Shown piece after piece: positions 27,015 to 36,102 of a DNA stretch of 64,000 bases; the stretch's first letter is position 1, and every line of letters begins with the position of its first letter. The translations under genes and the position numbers were made by a program. The stretch comes from Streptomyces sp. ALI-76-A (GTDB lineage Bacteria > Actinomycetota > Actinomycetes > Streptomycetales > Streptomycetaceae), in assembly GCF_030287445.1 (NCBI RefSeq), contig NZ_JASVWB010000002.1:3844001-3908000 (forward strand). The letters run 5' to 3'. The notes under the pieces are model-generated. The model did no database searches, had not been told where the DNA came from, and saw only the letters and a program-made list of their open reading frames with translations.

Positions 27015-27048
27015 GCATGACGTTATACAGCCGGGCAAGGGACATCTC

Positions 27049-27522
27049 ATGATCCAGTTCGAATCGGTCCACAAGCGCTTCCCCAACGGCACGACCGCAG
27101 TGCACGACCTCTCCCTGGACATGCCGGAAGGCGGCGTGACCGTCCTCGTCGGATCCTCCGGTTGCGGCAAGACGACCACCCTGCGGATGATCAACCGGAT
27201 GGTCGAACCGACCTCCGGCACCGTCCGGGTCGGCGGCAAGGACGTCCAGCGGCAGGACGCCGCCGAACTGCGCCGCTCGATCGGATACGTCATCCAGCAG
27301 TCGGGCCTCTTCCCGCACCGCACGGTGCTCGACAACATCGCCACCGTGCCGCTGCTGCTGGGACACGGCCGCCGCAGGGCACGGGCCCGGGCGGCCGACC
27401 TCCTCGAATCCGTCGGCCTCGCCCCCGAGTCCGGCCGCCGCTACCCGCACCAGCTCTCCGGCGGGCAGCAGCAGCGCGTCGGCGTCGCCCGCGCGCTCGC
27501 CGCAGACCCGCCGGTACTGCTC
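27049..27522 (+). pseudogene. glycine-betaine-type ABC ATPase, truncated before Walker B
   Basis: N-terminal about 158 residues of an OpuA/ProV-like ATPase: Walker A GSSGCGKTT, Q-loop IQQSG, signature LSGGQQQR and ALAADPPVLL, after which the expected MDEP (Walker B) is missing. The frame then runs into DNA that encodes the end of a substrate-binding protein in another frame, giving a meaningless chimeric tail to 28035. The ATPase cannot be active. It is read as the left stump of a deleted osmoprotectant ABC operon. Confidence 0.85.
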
Positions 27523-27955
27523 GCAGAACGGCAGGCTGGTCATCGGGGCCGCGCCGGAGGTGAAGACCCGCCAGGTGGGCGTGGTCGGCCTGAAGGACGT
27601 CTACGGGGTCGGCTTCGAGGAGTTCAAGTCGCTCGACTCCTCCGGCCCGCTGGTGAAGGGCGCCCTGAAGAAGGGCGACGTGGACGTGGCGAACCTGTTC
27701 ACCACGGACACCGACATCGTGGCCAACGACTGGGTGGTGCTGTCGGACCCGAAGAACCTCATCCCGGGTCAGCACATCGTCCCCCTCATCGCCGACCGCA
27801 AGGCCGACTCCACCCTGCGCAGGGCGCTCGCCCGCCTCGGCAACGTCCTCACCACCGCCCAGCTCACCGAGCTCAACCGCCAGGTCGACAAGGACAAGAA
27901 GGACCCGGAGGACGTGGCGAACGCGTACGCGAAGCAGCACGGGCTCACGGGGTGA
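27515..27955 (+). pseudogene. C-terminal fragment of osmoprotectant-binding protein
   Basis: The second half of an OpuBC/OsmF-type glycine betaine/choline-binding protein: NGRLVIGAAPEVKTR, VGLKDVYGVGFEEFK, ALKKGDVDVANLFTTD, IVANDWVVLSDPKNLIPGQ and a normal C-terminus. It has no signal peptide and no credible start; it is fused out of frame to the ATPase stump. Both permease genes and the N-terminal half are absent, implying loss of roughly 2.5-3 kb. The shared GTACTGCTC-like bases at the joint suggest a microhomology deletion. Confidence 0.82.
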
Positions 27956-28031
27956 GCGGGGGTCCGCCAGCGTCGGAGGAGGGGGGATATCCCCAGTGCG
28001 GTCGGTCCGGCCGCTGCCTACCGTGGACCGC

Positions 28032-28472
28032 ATGACCGGAATGGACGCGCGGGACACCGAATTCAAGAAGGAACTCGACGCCACCCTCCAGGCCCGCAGG
28101 GAGCTGGGCGACGAGTACGAGTCCGCGCTGGTCGACTCGTTCCTGGAGAAGGTCGACCAGCGCATCGACGGCGCCGTGGAGCGCCGGGTGCGCCGGCAGA
28201 TGGCCGAGCAGCAGATGGTGGTGGCCCGGGGTTCCCGGTCGCCGAAGCCCACGGACTCCTGGGGCGAGCGCTTCGGCTTCGGCATCGTCTCGCTGATCCT
28301 GGCGATCCCGCTGTCCGCGATCGGCGGCGGTGTCGCCCACCTCCCCGGCCTGCTAGTCGCCTGGGCCGGCATCGTGGGCGTCAACGCCTTCCAGGCCGCC
28401 CGCACCCACCCCGAACTCTTCCGCGGCCGGCGCCACCGCGAGTCCGCCAAGGACGACGCCTGGGAGGACTGA
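28032..28472 (+). CDS. small two-helix membrane protein, conserved hypothetical
   Basis: 146 residues. Residues 1-70 are charged and helical (ELDATLQARRELGDEYESALVDSFLEKVDQRI), followed by two hydrophobic helices at about 87-105 (IVSLILAIPLSAIGGG) and 108-128 (LPGLLVAWAGIVGVNAF) and a basic tail. Start ATG 28032; ATG 28041 is an alternative. I recognise no function. It may be read through from the ABC remnant, but an own promoter is likely. Confidence 0.65.
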   Translation: MTGMDARDTEFKKELDATLQARRELGDEYESALVDSFLEKVDQRIDGAVERRVRRQMAEQQMVVARGSRSPKPTDSWGERFGFGIVSLILAIPLSAIGGGVAHLPGLLVAWAGIVGVNAFQAARTHPELFRGRRHRESAKDDAWED

Positions 28473-29066
28473 CCTCCCGCCCGCGGGCCTGCCGGACGGC
28501 GGCACCACGAACTGCCGCGGACACGCGCGGACTTGCGCGGGTGCGTGCGAGGTGCCGCGGACGCGCGTACTCCCGGGCGGATCCCTGTGACCGGCCGCGG
28601 ATCGCGTGCTCCGGTGCGGATACCCGTGGACTGCCTTCAGAGGCGCGGGGGATGACGGAACGCCGGGTGTCATGTCACGGGGCCGTGGGGGGTGTGGGGC
28701 GACGGGCCGCACGGGCCGGCGTCCGCCCCGGGAAAGAGTTGTGCGCGGGGACCGCCGCACCCCCGATACCGGGGGGCGGGACGACGGCGGTCCCCGCGAA
28801 GGACGCGGGCCGGGTCAGGGCCAGGCTTACGCGTCCCAGGCGTCTGTGGAGGTCCGGGAGCCGCTCCGGAGGTCCGTGACGCCGTTTGGGTGCCGGCGGG
28901 GGCGGGGAGCCGCTCCCGCCCTGCCGACATCCACCAATGTGCCGGACGCGTGTTAAGCGTGTGCTGCGTGGACGTGACGCGCTCGTACCACTTCCGCGAA
29001 GTTCACCGATCGGCCGGAAGGCCGCAAGTTCGCCGCGGCCACGCGCCGTTCACCGGACGTTTCCCG
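28473..29066. other. 594-base region without a supported gene
   Basis: Between a plus-strand gene and the convergent cbs gene. Open frames here lack ribosome sites and recognisable sequence. It contains the 14-bp-stem hairpin at 28744-28798 and direct GCGGAC/GCGCGGAC runs near 28515-28625. It may be decayed coding DNA. Confidence 0.5.
28744..28798. terminator. long perfect-stem hairpin
   Basis: Arms CGCGGGGACCGCCG (28744-28757) and its exact complement (28785-28798), with further C/G pairing inside. It lies 250 bases or more from either flanking stop, so termination is possible but not certain. Confidence 0.45.
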
Positions 29067-30455
29067 CTACTTCGCGCCCTTGGCGAGGAAGGCCAGCAGG
29101 TCCTGCCGACTGATCACACCGGTCGGCTTGCCCTCGACGAGGACGATCGCCGCGTCCGCCGCGCCGAGCACGGACATCAGGTCCGCGACCGGCTCGCCGG
29201 AGCCGACCTGCGGCAGCGGCGGCGACATGTGCTTCTCCAGCGGGTCCTCCAGCGAGGCCCGCTGGGCGAACAGCGCGTTGAGCAGCTCCCGTTCCACCAC
29301 CGACCCGACGACCTCCGCCGCCATGACGTCCGGGTGACCGGCGCCGGGCTTGACGATCGGCATCTGCGAGACGCCGTACTCGCGCAGCACCTCGATGGCC
29401 TGGCCGACGGTCTCGTCGGGGTGCATGTGGACGAGGGACGGGATGGCCCCGTGCTCCTTGTCGTTCAGCACGTCACCGACGCGGGCGCTGGGGCCCTCGT
29501 CCTCCAGGAAGCCGTAGTCGGCCATCCACTCGTCGTTGAAGATCTTGCTGAGGTAGCCGCGGCCGCTGTCGGGGAGCAGGACGACCACGACATCCTCCTC
29601 GCCGAGCCGCTCGGCGACCCGCAGCGCGGCCACCACGGCCATCCCGCAGGAGCCGCCCACCAGCAGCCCCTCCTCCTTGGCCAGCCGCCGGGTCATCTGG
29701 AAGGAGTCCTTGTCGGACACCGCCACGATCTCGTCGGCGACGGTCCGGTCGTAGGCGGTGGGCCAGAAGTCCTCACCGACACCCTCGACGAGGTACGGCC
29801 GCCCGGAGCCGCCCGAGTACACCGAGCCCTCGGGGTCCGCGCCGACGACCCGCACCCGGCCGTCGCTGGCTTCCTTCAGATACCGCCCGGTCCCGGAGAT
29901 GGTCCCGCCGGTGCCCACACCCGTCACGAAGTGGGTGATCCGCCCCTCGGTCTGCTCCCACAGCTCGGGACCGGTCGAGTGGTAGTGGGAGAGCGGGTTG
30001 TGGGGGTTGGAGTACTGGTCGGGCTTCCACGCGCCGGGCGTCTCCCGGACCAGCCGGTCGGAGACGTTGTAGTAGGAGTCGGGGTGCTCCGGGTCCACGG
30101 CGGTCGGGCACACGACCACCTCCGCCCCGTACGCCCGCAGCACGTTGATCTTGTCGGTGCTCACCTTGTCGGGGCACACGAAGATGCACTTGTACCCCTT
30201 CTGCTGCGCCACGATGGCGAGCCCGACGCCGGTGTTCCCGCTGGTCGGCTCGACGATCGTGCCCCCGGGCTTGAGCGCGCCGCTCTCCTCCGCGGCCTCG
30301 ATCATCCGCAGGGCGATGCGGTCCTTCACGGAACCGCCGGGGTTGAAGTACTCCACCTTGGCCAGGACGGTCGCCCGAATGCCCTTGGTCACGCTGTTGA
30401 GCCTCACGAGCGGGGTGTTGCCGACGAGGCTGATCATCGAGTCGTGGAATTGCAC
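29067..30455 (-). CDS. cbs: cystathionine beta-synthase
   Basis: 462-residue PLP enzyme of reverse transsulfuration joining serine and homocysteine. PLP Lys44 is in NPGGSVKDR, the substrate loop is SGNTGVGLA, the phosphate loop GVGTGGTISG. A C-terminal CBS-domain pair (about 335-460) includes VSQMPIVK and GVISRQDLL. Length and architecture fit CBS rather than cysteine synthase. GTG start after CGGAGA. It is divergent from the SGNH hydrolase; the 160-base gap carries both promoters. Confidence 0.93.
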   Translation of the reverse strand: MQFHDSMISLVGNTPLVRLNSVTKGIRATVLAKVEYFNPGGSVKDRIALRMIEAAEESGALKPGGTIVEPTSGNTGVGLAIVAQQKGYKCIFVCPDKVSTDKINVLRAYGAEVVVCPTAVDPEHPDSYYNVSDRLVRETPGAWKPDQYSNPHNPLSHYHSTGPELWEQTEGRITHFVTGVGTGGTISGTGRYLKEASDGRVRVVGADPEGSVYSGGSGRPYLVEGVGEDFWPTAYDRTVADEIVAVSDKDSFQMTRRLAKEEGLLVGGSCGMAVVAALRVAERLGEEDVVVVLLPDSGRGYLSKIFNDEWMADYGFLEDEGPSARVGDVLNDKEHGAIPSLVHMHPDETVGQAIEVLREYGVSQMPIVKPGAGHPDVMAAEVVGSVVERELLNALFAQRASLEDPLEKHMSPPLPQVGSGEPVADLMSVLGAADAAIVLVEGKPTGVISRQDLLAFLAKGAK

Positions 30456-30615
30456 CGTTGTCTCCGGATGCTTGCAAAAGAAATGGTCGTGGCTGTTCCG
30501 CCAGCCTAGGGCTTCCCCGGCATCCGTGACGGTCGTTCACTCCCCGTTGAGATTGGGCCACGGTCCGTACGGGGCAAGGAGTGGATGTAGGGCTACGAGG
30601 AGGTGGCGGCGACGC

Positions 30616-31650
30616 ATGACAAGCATGTCGAGGGCGAGGGTGGCCCGGCGGATCGCGGCCGGTGCCGCTTACGGCGGTGGCGGGATCGGTGTGGCCGGCG
30701 CGGCGGCCGTGGGCCTGTTGCTGGCGGAGGTGCGGCTGGCGAGGCGACAGGTGAGCAACGGCGGCACGGCACCGCACGTCCCTCAGGCGGAGGGACGGTA
30801 CGGCCACGCCTACACCGTCCCCGACGAACCGCCCCTGCGTCTGGTGATGCTGGGCGACTCCACGGCCGCGGGCCAGGGCGTCCACCGGGCCGGCCAGACC
30901 CCGGGCGCGCTGCTGGCGTCGGGCCTGGCGGCGGTGGCGGAACGCCCGGTGGAACTGCGTAACGTCGCGCTGACCGGGGCCACCTCCGACGACCTCGACC
31001 GCCAGGTGGCCCTGACGCTGTCCGACCCGGCCCGGGTGCCCGACATCTGCGTGATCATGATCGGCGCGAACGACGTCACGCACCGGATGCCGGCCACCCG
31101 CTCGGTCCGCCATCTGTCGACGGCGGTCCGCCGGCTGCGCACGGCCGGCGCGGAGGTGGTGGTCGGCACCTGCCCCGACCTGGGCACCATCGAGCCGGTG
31201 CAGCAGCCGTTGCGCTGGCTGGCCCGCCGGGCCTCCCGGCAGCTGGCGGCCGCCCAGACGATCGGGGCCGTGGAGCAGGGCGGCCGTACGGTGTCGCTGG
31301 GCGATCTGCTGGGCCCGGAGTTCGAGGCGAACCCGCGGGAGCTGTTCGGACCCGACCACTACCACCCCTCCGCGGAGGGGTACGCCACGGCGGCCATGGC
31401 GGTGCTGCCGACGGTCTGCGCGGCGCTGGGCCTGTGGCCGGCGGAGGAGGACCGCCCGGACGCCTCCCGCCGCGAGGGTTTCCTGCCGGTGGCCCGTGCC
31501 GCGGCGGAGGCCGCGTCGGAGGCCGGCACGGAGGTCGCGGCCGCGATGCCGAGCGGACCGAAGGGACCATGGGCACTGCTCAAGCGGCGTCGGCGCCGGC
31601 GGGTGGCGGTGGCCGAGCCGGCCCCGGCCCCGGTCACCCCGTCCCCCTGA
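30616..31650 (+). CDS. SGNH/GDSL-type hydrolase, membrane-anchored
   Basis: 344-residue esterase/lipase-like protein. An N-terminal hydrophobic segment (about 14-36) may anchor or export it. Catalytic blocks: block I VMLGDSTAAGQG (Ser), block II around NVALTGATSDDL (Gly), block III IGANDVTH (Asn) and block V DHYHPSAEGY (Asp/His). The C-terminus has a basic RRRRRR patch and Pro-rich tail. GAGGAGG lies 13 bases before ATG 30616; ATG 30625 is also possible. Substrate unknown. Confidence 0.85.
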   Translation: MTSMSRARVARRIAAGAAYGGGGIGVAGAAAVGLLLAEVRLARRQVSNGGTAPHVPQAEGRYGHAYTVPDEPPLRLVMLGDSTAAGQGVHRAGQTPGALLASGLAAVAERPVELRNVALTGATSDDLDRQVALTLSDPARVPDICVIMIGANDVTHRMPATRSVRHLSTAVRRLRTAGAEVVVGTCPDLGTIEPVQQPLRWLARRASRQLAAAQTIGAVEQGGRTVSLGDLLGPEFEANPRELFGPDHYHPSAEGYATAAMAVLPTVCAALGLWPAEEDRPDASRREGFLPVARAAAEAASEAGTEVAAAMPSGPKGPWALLKRRRRRRVAVAEPAPAPVTPSP

Positions 31651-31661
31651 GGCGCGCCACC

Positions 31662-31687
31662 GGGGGCCCCGCCGAGGCGGGGCCCCC
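31662..31687 (+). terminator. hairpin after SGNH gene
   Basis: 12-bp self-complementary stem GGGGGCCCCGCC / GGCGGGGCCCCC with minimal loop, 12 bases after the stop. Confidence 0.7.
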
Positions 31688-31763
31688 ACCCGTGCCCGGC
31701 CCGGGTGGGCGCGGGACGCCTCCCTCCCCGGCCCGGACGCCCCTCCCGGCCCCCGGCCGGAAA

Positions 31764-31777
31764 AGCAAGCGCTTAGT
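31764..31777. promoter_or_regulatory. TetR-type operator candidate upstream of thiolase
   Basis: AGCAAGCGCTTAGT is one base off a perfect dyad and close to the A-n-CAAG-nn-CTTG-n-T type bound by TetR-family regulators of acyl-CoA genes (KstR2-like). It is 129 bases before the thiolase ATG. Confidence 0.45.
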
Positions 31778-31905
31778 AAACTGCGGCCAGGGTCACACCG
31801 CGATACCCGTGACCGAGCCCATACGTACGGGTAACTTCCCACACAGCGCCGCCCGATCCCTTCGACGAGGCGCCGCGCGCCGCCCCTTCCCGACTGGAGC
31901 CGTTG

Positions 31906-33126
31906 ATGCCCGAAGCCGTGATCGTCTCGACCGCCCGCTCCCCCATCGGCCGCGCCTTCAAGGGCTCCCTCAAGGACCTGCGCCCTGACGACCTCACCGC
32001 CACGATCATCCAGGCCGCCCTCGCCAAGGTCCCCGAGCTGGACCCGAGGGACATCGACGACCTGATGCTCGGCTGCGGCCTGCCCGGCGGCGAGCAGGGC
32101 AACAACCTGGGCCGCATCGTCGCCGTGCAGATGGGCATGGACCACCTCCCCGGCTGCACGGTCACCCGGTACTGCTCCTCGTCCCTCCAGACCAGCCGCA
32201 TGGCCCTGCACGCCATCAAGGCCGGTGAGGGCGACGTGTTCGTCTCGGCCGGCGTCGAGATGGTCTCGCGCTTCGTCAAGGGCAACTCCGACAGCCTGCC
32301 GGACACGCACAACCCCTTCTTCGCGGAGGCCGAGGCCCGCACCGCCGCGGTCGCGGAGCAGGAGGGCACCACCTGGCACGACCCGCGCGAGGACGGCCTG
32401 GTGCCGGACGCCTACATCGCGATGGGCCAGACCGCCGAGAACCTGGCCCGCCTGAAGGGCGTCACCCGCCAGGACATGGACGAGTTCGGCGTCCGCTCGC
32501 AGAACCTCGCCGAGGAAGCCCTGAAGAACGGCTTCTGGGAGCGCGAGATCACCCCGGTCACCACCCCCGACGGCACGGTGGTCGCCAAGGACGACGGCCC
32601 CCGCGCCGGCGTCACCCTGGACGGCGTCCAGGGCCTCAAGCCCGTCTTCCGCCCCGACGGCATGGTCACCGCCGCCAACTGCTGCCCGCTGAACGACGGC
32701 GCCGCCGCGCTCGTCATCATGAGCGACACCAAGGCCCGCGAGCTCGGCCTGACCCCGCTCGCCCGCATCGTCTCCACCGGCGTCTCCGGCCTCTCCCCCG
32801 AGATCATGGGCCTCGGCCCGGTGGACGCGTCCCAGCAGGCCCTGCGCCGGGCCGGACTGTCCGTCGACGACATCGACCTGGTCGAGATCAACGAGGCGTT
32901 CGCCGCCCAGGTGATCCCCTCCTACCGCGAGCTGGGCATCCCGCTGGAGAAGCTGAACGTCAACGGCGGCGCCATCGCGGTCGGCCACCCCTTCGGCATG
33001 ACCGGCGCCCGCATCACCGGCACGCTCATCAACTCCCTCCAGTTCCATGACAAGCAGTTCGGCCTGGAGACGATGTGCGTCGGCGGCGGCCAGGGCATGG
33101 CGATGGTCATCGAGCGCCTGAGCTGA
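31906..33126 (+). CDS. acetyl-CoA C-acyltransferase (thiolase)
   Basis: 406-residue thiolase, cleaving or condensing 3-ketoacyl-CoA in the cytoplasm. Nucleophile Cys90 lies in [10 protein letters not shown], followed by VEINEAFA, the His in [10 protein letters not shown] and the second Cys in [10 protein letters not shown]. Start ATG 31906 with GGAG upstream; the overlapping TTG at 31903 only adds one residue. It stands alone, with a TetR-type operator candidate upstream and a terminator downstream. Biosynthetic versus degradative use cannot be told. Confidence 0.93.
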   Translation: MPEAVIVSTARSPIGRAFKGSLKDLRPDDLTATIIQAALAKVPELDPRDIDDLMLGCGLPGGEQGNNLGRIVAVQMGMDHLPGCTVTRYCSSSLQTSRMALHAIKAGEGDVFVSAGVEMVSRFVKGNSDSLPDTHNPFFAEAEARTAAVAEQEGTTWHDPREDGLVPDAYIAMGQTAENLARLKGVTRQDMDEFGVRSQNLAEEALKNGFWEREITPVTTPDGTVVAKDDGPRAGVTLDGVQGLKPVFRPDGMVTAANCCPLNDGAAALVIMSDTKARELGLTPLARIVSTGVSGLSPEIMGLGPVDASQQALRRAGLSVDDIDLVEINEAFAAQVIPSYRELGIPLEKLNVNGGAIAVGHPFGMTGARITGTLINSLQFHDKQFGLETMCVGGGQGMAMVIERLS

Positions 33127-33179
33127 CGGCCCCACCCGCTCAACCACCCGTAGCCGTACGGGAACCCAGCGTCACCCTC

Positions 33180-33216
33180 CGGCCCGGAACCCAGGAATCA
33201 CCAAGGTTCCGGGCCG
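33180..33216 (+). terminator. terminator after thiolase
   Basis: 12-bp stem CGGCCCGGAACC / GGTTCCGGGCCG with 13-base loop followed by ATTTGT. Confidence 0.8.
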
Positions 33217-33412
33217 ATTTGTGATCCAATCTCCCCCAGGATGTGACCTATCTCCCTCGGGACGGGATTTACGCAGGTCACCTCCACTTCAACCAGGTAC
33301 CCCCAGCTCAAAGTCATGTCCGATTCGTGACGTTACGCACTGACAGCGGGTTAGTCCGCCCTTCAAGCTGATGTAGGAAGTCGGGGGTCGACTTTGAACC
33401 GGGAGTACGTCA

Positions 33413-34195
33413 GTGAGCGCCATGCCGATCGCCTTGCTGGTCACCACGGCCGCCACCGGTGCCGTGGGCGTCGCCGTCCTGCGCACCCTCATGGTCCTGC
33501 GCCGGCAGGTCGCCGCCCTGCACACCGAGATCGCCAAGGGCAACGCCAAGGCCGCGCGGACCTTCGTGCCCGCCGCCCGCCCCGCCGGCGACGTCGACGA
33601 GATACGGGCCGCCGTGGCCGAGGCGCTCGCCGAGGAGCGGGAGCGCGAGCTCGCCGAGGCGCGGGCGTTCTGGGCCGCCCAGGAGACCCGGGACACCTCG
33701 GAGGCGCCCACGCTGCTGGGACTGCCGGACAGTGAGATGTTCCTGCCCCGGCAGGCCGACTTCGTGGGCCTGGAGGCGGTGACCGAGTCCGGCGCGGACG
33801 CCGACGAGTTCGCCGGGGACTCCCCGGAACTGGCCGCGGCCCGCCGCCGCCACCCCTCCCACCCGGACTTCGTCCCGGTCGCGTCGCCGGTCGTGGGCGA
33901 CCACGAGCGCACGGTGGCCACCCTGGAGGAACTGGCGGCCTCCGGCACCGAACTGGCCGACGTCCGACCCGGCCCCCTGGGCACCCTCGACGTCTACGTC
34001 TTCGCCGACGGCACCACACTCTGCATGACCCCGGGCCACCGTGAGACGGCGGAACGCCTGGCAGCGGCGCTGCGCGCGGGTGAGACCCCGATACTGCTGG
34101 GCGGCTCCGGCGTCTCCGGCGCGTACACGCTCACGTTCGCCTGCGGCGAGGAGAGCATCTACATCCTGGCGGACCGGGTCATAGCGAGCCTGTGA
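33413..34195 (+). CDS. conserved hypothetical protein with N-terminal helix
   Basis: 260 residues. One hydrophobic helix (about 4-28), a charged coiled-coil-like stretch (EIRAAVAEALAEERERELAEARAFWAAQE), then a C-terminal globular region with LDVYVFADGTTLCMTPGHRETAERLAAALRAG and TLTFACGEESIYILADRVI. GTG start after GGGAG. Possibly membrane-tethered with the soluble part inside the cell. I recognise no family. Confidence 0.7.
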   Translation: MSAMPIALLVTTAATGAVGVAVLRTLMVLRRQVAALHTEIAKGNAKAARTFVPAARPAGDVDEIRAAVAEALAEERERELAEARAFWAAQETRDTSEAPTLLGLPDSEMFLPRQADFVGLEAVTESGADADEFAGDSPELAAARRRHPSHPDFVPVASPVVGDHERTVATLEELAASGTELADVRPGPLGTLDVYVFADGTTLCMTPGHRETAERLAAALRAGETPILLGGSGVSGAYTLTFACGEESIYILADRVIASL

Positions 34196-34268
34196 GGCGC
34201 GGGGCCCCGGCCCCGCCCGCGGGGCGCGGGGACTGCCCGCCCCCGGGCCCGCGGCGGGCGCGGCGCCC

Positions 34269-34580
34269 TCAGACGCCCGCCCGCTTCTGCGCGTCCGCGA
34301 CCAGCGCCAGCGCGTCCTCGACCTCGGCGTCGGTGGAGAGCACCAGCGCCAGATCGTGCACGGCCACGGTGATCTGGTCGGCCGCGGCGAACATCCCGGC
34401 GTCGGGCATCTCCCGCGGCTCCGCCTCGGGCGCCTCCACGGCCTGCGCCCACCGGGCGAACTCCCTGGCCAGTCCCAGGGCCTCCGCGGCGGCCCCCCGC
34501 TGCAACCGACTCTGCGGGGCGGCCCGCAGACGGTCGGCAAAGTGATCCACCGCTCGGGTCAGACGCGTCGTATCCACCAC
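34269..34580 (-). CDS. small helical hypothetical protein
   Basis: 103 residues, Ala-rich and mostly helical (ADRLRAAPQSRLQRGAAAEALGLAREFARWA; ITVAVHDLALVLSTDAEVEDALALVADAQ). Two adjacent GTG codons (34580 and 34577) compete as starts. It is convergent with the preceding gene and divergent from the DUF4287 gene. Not recognised. Confidence 0.6.
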   Translation of the reverse strand: MVDTTRLTRAVDHFADRLRAAPQSRLQRGAAAEALGLAREFARWAQAVEAPEAEPREMPDAGMFAAADQITVAVHDLALVLSTDAEVEDALALVADAQKRAGV

Positions 34581-34684
34581 GCCGCGAGCGTACGCGTCCC
34601 ACCGCGACTGTTGCCAACGGGCGAACCCTCAGGCACGGTGACCTGAAGGACCGGCTTACATCCCCTTTGCGTCCGGAGGCGCCG

Positions 34685-34915
34685 ATGTCCCACGTCCTCT
34701 CCGAGGAGACCCACCGCAACATGCTCGCCCGCATCCCCCACTGCACCGGTCGTGAAGTGTCCGACTGGCTGCGCACCGTCGACGAAGGCCCGGCTCTCTT
34801 CCGCTTCGAGGAGAAGGTCAGCTGGCTCCGCCACGAACACAACCTCGCGTACGGCCACGCGAAGGCGATCATCCACGAGTACGACCTGAGGAGGGCCGCG
34901 CGCAAATTCGCCTAG
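34685..34915 (+). CDS. DUF4287 domain protein
   Basis: 76 residues. The core THRNMLARIPHCTGREVSDWL and KVSWLRHEHNLAYGHAKAIIHEY is typical of DUF4287, a small helical domain without known role. ATG at 34685 follows GGAGG. It is followed by a strong hairpin shared with the convergent gene. Confidence 0.8.
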   Translation: MSHVLSEETHRNMLARIPHCTGREVSDWLRTVDEGPALFRFEEKVSWLRHEHNLAYGHAKAIIHEYDLRRAARKFA

Positions 34916-34930
34916 GCGCGCCCATGACGA

Positions 34931-34959
34931 AGGGCCCCGGGTCGGTGACCCGGGGCCCT
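34931..34959. terminator. bidirectional terminator
   Basis: Perfect 13-bp stem AGGGCCCCGGGTC / GACCCGGGGCCCT with 3-base loop between convergent stops at 34915 and 34979. Confidence 0.85.
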
Positions 34960-34978
34960 CTCACGCGCGCGGGGCGCG

Positions 34979-35875
34979 CTAGTCGCTGCTGTTGAGGATC
35001 GCGATGATCCTCAGGAACTCCATGTAGATCCACACCAGCGTCAGCGTCAGGCCGAAGGCCGCCAGCCACGCCTCCTCGCGCGGCGCGCCGTACGCGATGC
35101 CGTCCTCGACCTGCTTGAAGTCCAGGGCGAGGAAGCAGGCACCCAGCAGGATGCCGATGACACCGAAGACGATGCCGAGCGGGCCGCTGCGGAAGCCGAG
35201 GCCGTCACCGCCGCCGAAGACCGCGAACAGCAGGTTCACCATCATCAGCAGGACGAAGCCGAGCGCGGCCGCCATGACGAATCCGTAGAACCGGCGGTTG
35301 ACGCGGATCCAGCCCGCCTTGTACGCCACCAGTACACCGGCGAAGACCGCCATGGTGCCGATCACGGCCTGCATGGCCGCACCGTCGGCGATGCGGTTGT
35401 CGACGATGTTCGACAGGACGCCGAGGAAGACGCCCTCGAAGGCGGCGTACGTCAGGATCAGCGCGGGCGAGGCCTTGCGCTTGAAGGACTGGACAAGCGC
35501 CAGGACCATGCCGATCAGCGCGGCACCGATACCGATGCCGTACGAGCGGCTGATGTTCGCGTCGTCGATGGGCAGCAGTGCCCAGGCGAGCGTGGCCGTG
35601 ACGATCAGGACGCCGAGCGTGGTGCCGGTGCGCAGGATGACGTCGTCGATGGTCATGCGACCGGCGGTGACGGGTGCCTGCGGCGGCGCGCCCTGCTGAA
35701 GGTTCTGCTGCGCGTAGGGGTTCTGCGCGTACGGGTTGCCGGCCTGCGGCTGCGCGTACGGGTTGCCCTGCGTGCCCACAGCCGCGCCCCCGGCCTGCGG
35801 CGCGGTGTTGAAGCCCGCGTAGCCGTTGTCGCGGCTGAACCCCCGTCGCGAGAAGACCGGGTTGCTGCTCCTCAT
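34979..35875 (-). CDS. Bax inhibitor-1/YccA family membrane protein
   Basis: 298 residues. The N-terminal 72 residues are Asn/Pro/Tyr/Gln-rich with NPYAQ-type repeats and probably disordered; then seven hydrophobic helices of the Bax1-I family with the conserved TYAAFEGVFLG and the C-terminal ALDFKQVEDG segment containing acidic residues important in BI-1 channels. ATG 35875 follows GGAGG. Likely a multi-pass inner-membrane protein, role in bacteria unclear. Confidence 0.87.
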   Translation of the reverse strand: MRSSNPVFSRRGFSRDNGYAGFNTAPQAGGAAVGTQGNPYAQPQAGNPYAQNPYAQQNLQQGAPPQAPVTAGRMTIDDVILRTGTTLGVLIVTATLAWALLPIDDANISRSYGIGIGAALIGMVLALVQSFKRKASPALILTYAAFEGVFLGVLSNIVDNRIADGAAMQAVIGTMAVFAGVLVAYKAGWIRVNRRFYGFVMAAALGFVLLMMVNLLFAVFGGGDGLGFRSGPLGIVFGVIGILLGACFLALDFKQVEDGIAYGAPREEAWLAAFGLTLTLVWIYMEFLRIIAILNSSD

Positions 35876-36102
35876 TTCACTCCTCCATGGCCACGTGTGT
35901 GGGGCCTTGGGCTCAAGAGTAATAGGTAGGCAAAGGAATGACCCTAGTGCTTGGGGAGGATCTTTCCCTCGTTGTGCTGCGCAACACGCTACGCGGGCCC
36001 TTGATTCCCGGCCACGGAGGGGCGCTTTCATGACCGGGCCGGGACACGGCCGGGACCGGTCGGAGACCCACCGCCCCGTTCAGCCGAACGGAGGGCCTCC
36101 GA

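Noticed and set aside
27049..28035. 328-residue ABC ATPase
   Set aside because: Only about 158 residues match; the rest is out-of-frame reading of a binding-protein fragment, so it is called a pseudogene.
28541..28956. Plus-strand ORFs of 112-116 codons
   Set aside because: No ribosome site, no recognisable sequence, and they overlap a strong hairpin.
29773..33147. 1124-residue minus-strand open frame
   Set aside because: Runs antisense to the thiolase and SGNH genes and through cbs in the wrong frame; composition is that of a shadow.
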